Under the pieces are notes generated by a model. The model was not told the DNA's origin, made no database searches, and saw only the letters and a program-made list of their open reading frames with translations. 5,775 nt of DNA, taken from assembly GCA_022451445.1 (NCBI GenBank), contig JAKUSY010000214.1, forward strand, positions 1 to 5,775, in the 5' to 3' direction. This DNA comes from Planctomycetota bacterium (lineage in GTDB: Bacteria; Planctomycetota; UBA8108). The position numbers and the translations under genes were made by a program. Below are positions 1 through 4,853 of this stretch, piece by piece. Every line of letters starts with the position of its first letter. The stretch's first letter is position 1.

Positions 1-1
1 G

Positions 2-1498
2 GCCGACAGGGAGGTGCTGATTCGCGAGGGTGAGAAGGAGCTCTCGAGCCGGCCCTTCAAGGCGCCGAGCGGCCGTCGGCCGGCCGCGGAGGCGCCGGCC
101 GCGGCAGTGGCCGTCGATGAGCCGAGACGCGTCTGGCTGCTGGACCCGGTGCCGGTCCCGGCGATCAGGATGCGCGACCTCTCGGGCGGGGAAATTCCAG
201 CCGGCAAATTCAAGGGCTCAGCGCTTGTCCTGAACCTCTGGTCGCCCGAGTGCTCCAGCTGCGTTCTCGAGCTCTCTGAGTGGAGCCGGCGGAGAGAGGC
301 GAGCCGATCGGAACTTGCCGTCCTGACGGTAACCGAGGCGGCGCACAGGGGTTCGAAGGAAACCGCCGAGCTCATCCGCAAGGCGGGCTTTCTCGCGGCC
401 TTCGCCGAGCCGGAGGACCTGCTGGCGCTCTCCGTCCTGGTCGAGGAGGTGGTTCGCTGGCCACGGGATCTGCGCCTTCCCTGCACCCTGCTGCTGGATT
501 CCTCCGGCAGCCTGGTCCGGGTCTACGAGGGAAGGATCGGCTGGTCCGAATTGAGCCGGGATGCCGCGGGCATCCGGGCGAAACCCGCCGCGCAGCTGGC
601 CAGGGGCCTGCCCTTTGCCGGGCGCTACTACGCATCGGACTGGTACCGCAACGAGTTCCAGCTCGGCGTTTCCTACCTCGAGGCCGGTCTGCCTGCCGAG
701 GGGTTGAAGGCGTTCGAGCGCACCCTGCGCCGGCGGCCCGGAGAAATCGAGGCGCTCTACAATATCGGGCTCATCCAGCTGCAGTCCGACAATCTTGATG
801 CCGCCCGTGATGCGTTCGAGACCGCCCTGGCGGTCCAGCCGGAATTTGTCGACGCGGCCGCCAATCTCGGGGTCGTCCTCGCCCGCCAGGGCCGTCTCGA
901 GGATTCCTACGGGGTTTTCGACAAGGTGCTTGAGCTGCGGCCGGGGCATATCGAGGCCCTCATGAACATCGGGAACATCGAGCTGACGGTCGGCCTCCCC
1001 GAACGGGCGGCGGCGCGTTTCGAGAAGGTGATCCTCCTCGAGCCGGGACTTGTAGCGGCCTACAAGCGCCTGGGCGCCGTCCATCGCAGCGCCGGCAATC
1101 TCGCGGGGGCCCGCGAGGTATATTTAAAGGCGACGGAGATCACTCCCTCGGATCCCGAGCTGTGGAGCAACCTTGGCGTCATACTCGCCGAGAGCGGACG
1201 CTTTAAAGAGGCCCGGAAGATGTGCGAGAGATCCGTGAAGGTGAACCCCGGCTACGCCTCCGGCTACAACAACCTGGGCCTGGTTCTCCAGGCCCTGAAG
1301 GAAACCGATGGCGCCATCAGCGCGTTTCGCAGCGCCATCTCGCTGGAACCCCGCACGCCTCCGGCCTACCTCAACCTGGCGAGGCTCTACCTGAAGCTCG
1401 GGATGCCGCCGAAGGCGGGCAAGGTGTTGAGAGAGTACCTCGAGCTGGAGCCCGGCAACCCGGAGGTTCGGAAGCTGCTGCGGAGCCTGGATGATTGA
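2..1498 (+). CDS. Thioredoxin-like plus TPR protein, C-terminal part (5' end outside window; probable ASPIC/UnbV fusion)
   Basis: The reading frame is open from the left edge to a TGA at 1496-1498, giving 498 visible residues. A GTG at 14 is only an internal candidate start with no convincing ribosome site, so the true start is probably upstream. Residues 1-12 (ADREVLIREGEK) resemble the closing strand of ASPIC/UnbV domains, which often follow FG-GAP repeats in secreted CRTAC1-like proteins; this is an inference from a short stretch. A Pro/Ala-rich linker (about 15-43) leads to a thioredoxin/TlpA-like domain (about 45-190) with WSPECSSC (Cys84, Cys87) and a probable cis-proline loop LPCTLLLD (Pro160). 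Eight TPRs in exact 34-residue register follow (about 217-488), with the conserved small residue of helix A recurring every 34 residues. The redox domain suggests thiol-disulfide chemistry outside the cytoplasm and the TPRs a protein-binding scaffold. The substrate is unknown. Domain calls are firm; cellular location and the upstream part are inferred. Confidence 0.85.
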   Translation, partial: ADREVLIREGEKELSSRPFKAPSGRRPAAEAPAAAVAVDEPRRVWLLDPVPVPAIRMRDLSGGEIPAGKFKGSALVLNLWSPECSSCVLELSEWSRRREASRSELAVLTVTEAAHRGSKETAELIRKAGFLAAFAEPEDLLALSVLVEEVVRWPRDLRLPCTLLLDSSGSLVRVYEGRIGWSELSRDAAGIRAKPAAQLARGLPFAGRYYASDWYRNEFQLGVSYLEAGLPAEGLKAFERTLRRRPGEIEALYNIGLIQLQSDNLDAARDAFETALAVQPEFVDAAANLGVVLARQGRLEDSYGVFDKVLELRPGHIEALMNIGNIELTVGLPERAAARFEKVILLEPGLVAAYKRLGAVHRSAGNLAGAREVYLKATEITPSDPELWSNLGVILAESGRFKEARKMCERSVKVNPGYASGYNNLGLVLQALKETDGAISAFRSAISLEPRTPPAYLNLARLYLKLGMPPKAGKVLREYLELEPGNPEVRKLLRSLDD

Positions 1499-1501
1499 CG
1501 G

Positions 1502-1533
1502 CTCAGAGGAGCCCTGGAATCGGCTCCGCTGAG
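1502..1533. terminator. Hairpin at convergent gene ends, candidate bidirectional terminator
   Basis: An inverted repeat pairs CTCAG (1502-1506) with CTGAG (1529-1533) and GGAGCC (1508-1513) with GGCTCC (1522-1527). The two stem blocks are separated by one A-G mismatch and enclose an 8-base loop. It begins 4 bases after the TPR gene's stop codon and contains the stop codon and last codons of the DUF1501 gene on the other strand. The position between two convergent genes fits a shared terminator. Neither strand has a U-tract after the stem, so it is not a classical intrinsic terminator. It could instead protect 3' ends or be incidental to GC-rich coding sequence. Confidence 0.45.
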
Positions 1534-2975
1534 TAGACGGGATGGGGCCGGCCCCGCAGCTCCTGCCAGTGCAGGTCCCGGGGGACTCCCAGCGCCTTGA
1601 AGATCGTGGCGGCCATGTTCTCCGGCTTCTGGGGATTGTCCTTCGGCTGGCCGCCGTCGGCATCTGATGAGCCGATGACCTGGCCGCCACGGACGCCTCC
1701 GCCGGCAAACCAGACCGTCTGCACCGCTCCCCAATGATCCCGGCCCGGCGGCTTCCCCTTGCCGATGCTGAAGATCTTCGGTGTTCTGCCGAACTCGCCG
1801 GCCATCACCACCAGGGTGTTGTCGAGCAGGCCCCTTTCGGAAAGGTCATCGAGCAGGGCGGAGACGGCGCGGTCCATCGGAGGGAAGAGGTATTTCTCGA
1901 GGTTGTGGAAGGCCTTGACGTGCGTGTCCCAGGTCTCGTTGTTGCCGAGGTTGACCTGCACCAGGTTGACACCCGCCTCGACGAGCTTGCGGGCGGTCAG
2001 CAGCGACCAGCCGAAGGAGTTCTGGCCGTAGCGCTCGAGGGTCGCTGAATCGGCACCGCTGAGGTCGAAGGCGTTTCTCGTGCGCGGGTCGCCGAGCAGT
2101 CCGAGCGCCAGGTCGTGGTAGCGCCGGAACTCCTTGACCTCCCCGGCGCGCTGGAGCGCTTGCTGCTGGGAGTTGATGGACTCGAGCACCTCGACCCGCC
2201 GGCGAAGGCGGGCACGGGAGAGCTCCTCGGAGAGCGCCAGCTGCGGTATGGTGAAGTTGTCGTTGGATCTCTTCTGGGGGCCGTTCTCGTGATGGAAGGT
2301 GTACTCGGGGTAGGCGCCGTAGGACTTGCTGTTGAAGGTGGAGGCACCGAGGAACCAGGGCGAGAAGCGCTCGCCCATTCTCCCGCCGAACTGGCCCGGT
2401 ATGACGCGGCCGGTACGATGGACGAGCCTCTCGGGCAGGGCGAGGACCGAGGGCATGATGCCCCTGGGCTTGACGAGCTGCTTGGCGATGGCGGCCATCG
2501 AGGGCCAGTCGCTCTCCTTCGGCTTGTTGAGATTGAAGCCGGGAGGGAGATCGCTGCGGCCTGAGAGCATGACCATATGTCCCTCGGAGTGTTCGTTGAA
2601 CGGATGGGTCATCGATCGGCAGATCGACCAGGAGTCGCTGCGCCGGGCAAGCAGCGGCAGGTGCTCGCAGATCTTGATGCCCTCTGTGCGGGTGGCGATC
2701 GGCTGGAAAGAACCGCGGTATTCCTTTTTCGCATCGGGCTTCATGTCGAAGCTGTCAATCTGCGAGAGACCGCCCGAGAGGAAGATGTAGATGACCGAGC
2801 GGGCCTTCGCCGGCAGGGGGGCCGGGCCGTTCAGAGCCGCCGCCTGCAGCGCCTTGAATTCCGCAAGACCGAGCCCCATCAGCCCTATGGCGCCGGCCCG
2901 GATGGCTGCACGCCGCGACACCATCCCCGCGGCTGCCATGGAGTCTCTTGTGTGCCGGGCCCCGCTATCGCTCAT
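1503..2975 (-). CDS. DUF1501 family protein with twin-arginine signal
   Basis: This 490-residue protein matches the DUF1501 family, proteins of unknown function distantly related to the alkaline phosphatase/sulfatase fold and abundant in Planctomycetota and Verrucomicrobiota. An N-terminal SRRAAIR (residues 20-26) followed by a hydrophobic Ala/Gly/Leu stretch (27-47) is a Tat-type leader, so export is likely. Family landmarks appear in order: IFLSGGLSQIDSFDMKPDA (64-82), the HSEGHMVMLSGR block (129-140), DWPSMAAIAKQL (156-167), ETWDTH (347-352), MAGEFGRTPKI (391-401), GRDHW (411-415) and a C-terminal ENMAATI helix (452-458). Length is normal and the frame is intact. The start is uncertain: ATG at 2975 has only a weak GAGAA upstream, and ATG at 2939 (residue 13) would put the arginine pair at the more usual distance from the start. 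Many DUF1501 genes lie beside DUF1549/DUF1553 cytochrome-type genes; none is present on either side here. It converges on the TPR gene and diverges from the HIT gene, so it is probably transcribed alone. Confidence 0.93.
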   Translation of the reverse strand: MSDSGARHTRDSMAAAGMVSRRAAIRAGAIGLMGLGLAEFKALQAAALNGPAPLPAKARSVIYIFLSGGLSQIDSFDMKPDAKKEYRGSFQPIATRTEGIKICEHLPLLARRSDSWSICRSMTHPFNEHSEGHMVMLSGRSDLPPGFNLNKPKESDWPSMAAIAKQLVKPRGIMPSVLALPERLVHRTGRVIPGQFGGRMGERFSPWFLGASTFNSKSYGAYPEYTFHHENGPQKRSNDNFTIPQLALSEELSRARLRRRVEVLESINSQQQALQRAGEVKEFRRYHDLALGLLGDPRTRNAFDLSGADSATLERYGQNSFGWSLLTARKLVEAGVNLVQVNLGNNETWDTHVKAFHNLEKYLFPPMDRAVSALLDDLSERGLLDNTLVVMAGEFGRTPKIFSIGKGKPPGRDHWGAVQTVWFAGGGVRGGQVIGSSDADGGQPKDNPQKPENMAATIFKALGVPRDLHWQELRGRPHPVYSAEPIPGLL

Positions 2976-3154
2976 CGATTATTTTCTCGCTCGGGTGAAG
3001 TCGATCACGGCCGGCGGATGTGCCGATCGCATCATGGACTTGCTCCGGGTTTCAGTGCAATCTAGGCGCAGGCATTTTCGCATTTGAGCCGCGCCAAGTC
3101 CAATATGGGGTGGCGCCCTCGCGGAGCTCACCGCCGAAAAACAAAGGAGAGGAC
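2976..3154. promoter_or_regulatory. Divergent intergenic region between DUF1501 and HIT genes
   Basis: These 179 bases separate two divergent genes and must carry both promoters. I see no RNA gene, repeat or credible small gene in them. For the DUF1501 gene (minus strand) the best pair I can find is TTGCAC (3060-3055) and CATGAT (3036-3031) with an 18-base spacer, which is a poor consensus match. For the HIT gene (plus strand) TTCGCA (3077-3082) and CAATAT (3101-3106), also 18 apart, is equally weak. Both are guesses. In a phylum with unknown sigma preferences, neither should be taken as located. Confidence 0.3.
3143..3152 (+). promoter_or_regulatory. Strong Shine-Dalgarno of the HIT gene
   Basis: The sequence AAAGGAGAGG ends 2 bases before the ATG at 3155, with the GGAG core 5 bases from it. 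It is the clearest ribosome site in the window. It fixes the HIT start at 3155 rather than at the in-frame upstream ATG at 3020, whose extra 45 residues resemble no HIT protein. Confidence 0.85.
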
Positions 3155-3490
3155 ATGAGCACTATTTTTCAGAAGATCATCGACAAGGAAATTCCCGCCG
3201 ACATCGTCTACGAGGACGAAGAGGCGCTCGCCTTCAGGGACATTCAGCCCCAGGCCCCGACCCATGTCCTGGTCATCCCGCGCAAGCCGATCGCCAATGT
3301 CGCGGCTATGGACGCGGGTGATAAGGAGCTCCTCGGACACCTGCTCTGGGTCGCGGGCGAGGTGGCTCGCCAGGAGGGATTGGAAGATTACAGGCTGGTG
3401 ACCAACAACGGCGAAGGCGCCGGACAATCGGTCTTTCACCTGCATGTCCACCTGCTGGGCGGGCGTGCATTGGGTTGGCCGCCAGGCTAG
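3155..3490 (+). CDS. hinT: HinT-type HIT family purine nucleoside phosphoramidase
   Basis: This complete 111-residue protein has the usual length for the Hint branch of the histidine triad superfamily. It opens with STIFQKIIDKEIPADIVYED (2-21), the Hint N-terminal strand and helix. FRDIQPQAPTHVLVIPRKP (27-45) is next, and then the catalytic HLHVHLLGG block (95-103). His95, His97 and His99 form the triad; by analogy with human HINT1 the middle one, His97, is the nucleophile. The protein ends in GWPPG, the conserved Hint C-terminus. Family members hydrolyse nucleoside 5'-phosphoramidates and aminoacyl-adenylates as cytoplasmic homodimers. All visible active-site elements are intact, so it should be active. 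It is divergent from the DUF1501 gene and convergent with the CPBP gene, with 29 bases between stop codons, so it is probably monocistronic. The symbol rests on family resemblance, not a demonstrated orthology. Confidence 0.93.
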   Translation: MSTIFQKIIDKEIPADIVYEDEEALAFRDIQPQAPTHVLVIPRKPIANVAAMDAGDKELLGHLLWVAGEVARQEGLEDYRLVTNNGEGAGQSVFHLHVHLLGGRALGWPPG

Positions 3491-3519
3491 TCTTCGGGCG
3501 GCGGCGAGGGCTTAGGGTC

Positions 3520-4245
3520 TTATTCTACAGCCTCGGCTTTGCCTGTTTCACCTTCGGCCTCAGCTTTGCCGGTTTCAGGCGCGGTTTCTTCGGCTTCAGG
3601 AACGCCGTCGTTGTCGGCGGGTTCTTCTTCAGCGGATTTACCGGCTGGCAGCGGGTCTTCCAGGAACAGACGCTTCAGCAGCAGAAAGCCGACGACATCG
3701 TAGAGTCCGTGCGCGATGATCGGTGGCAGCAGGTTGCCGGTCTGGCTCGCCAGAAAGCCGAGGTAGATCGAGATGGCCGTGGCGAGGATGAAGTACGCGG
3801 GAGTGAGTGCGTGCAGGAGCCCGAAGATGAAACCTGTTATGAGGATAGCGTTCAGGGGTGAGGTCCAACCCTCAACGAGAGGTTGGAGCGCTCCCCGGAA
3901 GAGGCACTCTTCGCCGATCCCGGCCGACATCCCCAGGACGGCGATCTGCCAGGTGGGCATCTCGATGATGGCTCGAGAGAGTATCTCCCGCAGGAGCTTG
4001 TAGATTTTTTTGAACGCGGCTATATTTCGGCCGAATCGTGACAGGGAGAAAGCGAAATAGGCTACCATGGGCAGGGTGGCGGCGATGCCCAGGCCCAGTC
4101 CTTCCAGGTCGAACCGGATTGGGTTCAGCAGGGGCTCTCCGCCGCGCCAGTAGCTGATCAGGATCGCGATGATGACCAGGGCGCCCTCGAGGATGATACC
4201 CCCGAGGAATACTGAGCGGGGTTTCATTTGAAGAGAGTCGTTCAT
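3520..4245 (-). CDS. CPBP family intramembrane glutamic endopeptidase (Rce1/Abi-like)
   Basis: Numbered from the ATG at 4245, this is a 241-residue polytopic membrane protein. Hydrophobic segments lie at about 11-32, 49-69, 98-113, 130-149, 151-169 and 172-192. The three CPBP motifs are complete: EECLFR (Glu112, Glu113, Arg117), FGLLH (Phe141 to His145) and HGLYD (His179 to Asp183). These are the catalytic and metal-site residues of Rce1-type proteases, which cleave substrates within the membrane; bacterial members include Abi-type and bacteriocin-immunity proteins. The physiological substrate cannot be told from sequence. Residues after about 196 form a hydrophilic acidic tail rich in Glu and Ala, with a 9-residue duplication. 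Possible starts are GTG 4263, ATG 4245 and ATG 4227; none has a clear ribosome site. The first two overlap the LOG-like gene, and the third leaves the first membrane segment intact. The family call is firm; the start is not. Confidence 0.92.
   Translation of the reverse strand: MNDSLQMKPRSVFLGGIILEGALVIIAILISYWRGGEPLLNPIRFDLEGLGLGIAATLPMVAYFAFSLSRFGRNIAAFKKIYKLLREILSRAIIEMPTWQIAVLGMSAGIGEECLFRGALQPLVEGWTSPLNAILITGFIFGLLHALTPAYFILATAISIYLGFLASQTGNLLPPIIAHGLYDVVGFLLLKRLFLEDPLPAGKSAEEEPADNDGVPEAEETAPETGKAEAEGETGKAEAVE
3531..3578. repeat. Imperfect 27-base tandem duplication in the CPBP tail
   Basis: Bases 3531-3551 and 3558-3578 are copies matching at 18 of 21 positions with a 27-base period. 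In the minus-strand gene they encode successive ETGKAEAEG and ETGKAEAVE units at the extreme C-terminus. The period is a multiple of three, so the frame is kept. It looks like a recent local duplication within an already low-complexity Glu/Ala tail. Confidence 0.7.
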
Positions 4246-4816
4246 GACGGATGAATATAGCACCCGGGCGGATTCCCGTCAGCCCATTGTGGCTGTGATG
4301 GGCTCCGGCCGCGAAGAACACCCCGAGCTCACAGGGCCCCTGGGCGAATGGATCGCCGGGAGAGGCTGCCATCTCCTCACCGGCGGAGGTGGGGGAGTGA
4401 TGGCGGCGGTGAGCCGGTCCTTTCATTCGGTGGAGGGCAGGCTCGGCCGGTCGATCGGCGTTCTGCCCGGGAATCCCGCGGCGGGAGAGCCCGGCACTCC
4501 GGGAGGGTATCCCAATCCGTGGGTGGAGATCCCCGTTCGTACCCACCTGCCGCTCAGTGGTGAGCGGGGCAGGGAGGCGATGAGCAGGAACCACCTGAAC
4601 GTGCTCACGGCGGACGCCATCGTCGCTCTTCCGGGAGGGGCGGGGACCCGCTCGGAGGTTGAGTTGGCGCTCGAATACCGGCGTCCGCTGATGTGCTGGC
4701 TCGGAGAAAACGGGACCATCGCCGGTCTCGAAGAGGGGATGGCGCCTTTGGCGGGGTCTTTTGAAGAGCTGGCGGATTTTCTCGAGCGGGAGATTGGCCC
4801 GCCGGGTCCCGCCTGA
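4244..4816 (+). CDS. LOG/TIGR00725-like Rossmann-fold protein (SLOG superfamily)
   Basis: This is a complete 190-residue protein. A stop codon at 4229-4231 makes ATG 4244 the only start that keeps the first beta strand (PIVAVMGSG, 14-22); AAGAGAG at 4231-4237 is a weak ribosome site. Two nucleotide-binding signatures are present: GGGGGVM (47-53) and PGGAGTRSE (130-138), the latter the PGGxGTxxE motif of lysine-decarboxylase-like/LOG proteins. MSRNHLNV (113-120) corresponds to the LOG MxxRK region but has Asn in place of Lys. Together with the overall length this favours the TIGR00725 (molybdenum cofactor carrier-like) branch over true cytokinin-riboside phosphoribohydrolases. It probably binds a nucleotide or related ligand in the cytoplasm; whether it hydrolyses one is unknown. 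It starts head to head with the CPBP gene with no spacer, and uvrA follows 37 bases after its stop on the same strand. Confidence 0.88.
   Translation: MTDEYSTRADSRQPIVAVMGSGREEHPELTGPLGEWIAGRGCHLLTGGGGGVMAAVSRSFHSVEGRLGRSIGVLPGNPAAGEPGTPGGYPNPWVEIPVRTHLPLSGERGREAMSRNHLNVLTADAIVALPGGAGTRSEVELALEYRRPLMCWLGENGTIAGLEEGMAPLAGSFEELADFLEREIGPPGPA
4254..4282 (-). promoter_or_regulatory. Candidate sigma70-type promoter for the CPBP gene
   Basis: On the minus strand CTGACG (4282-4277) and TATATT (4259-4254) are separated by exactly 17 bases. They match the TTGACA and TATAAT consensus at 4 of 6 and 5 of 6 positions. Transcription would begin near 4247. That would exclude the GTG start at 4263, make ATG 4245 essentially leaderless, and give ATG 4227 a leader of about 20 bases. 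The element lies inside the first codons of the LOG-like gene on the other strand. A chance match cannot be excluded. Confidence 0.35.
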
Positions 4817-4853
4817 GACTTGCATTTTTTTATAGGTCGGGTAAATCGAGATC

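Noticed and set aside
218..1084. Long minus-strand open frame (288 codons) opposite the redoxin-TPR gene
   Set aside because: It lies entirely inside a well-supported gene, has no recognisable domain, and its composition is what GC-rich antisense frames give.
3020..3154. Upstream in-frame ATG that would extend the HIT protein by 45 residues
   Set aside because: The strong Shine-Dalgarno at 3143-3152 and the normal Hint N-terminus at 3155 fix the shorter start.
3478..3535. Possible terminators between the HIT and CPBP genes: GCCGCC (3478-3483) with GGCGGC (3497-3502), and CGAGG (3505-3509) with CCTCG (3531-3535)
   Set aside because: Stems are only 5-6 pairs with loops of 13 or more bases, or a bulge, and have no U-tract; weak in such GC-rich sequence.
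4786..4831. Terminator between the LOG-like gene and uvrA: GCGGG/CCCGC stems followed by a T-run
   Set aside because: The stems are 5 pairs long and end 12 or more bases before the T-run at 4825-4831, so the geometry is not that of an intrinsic terminator.
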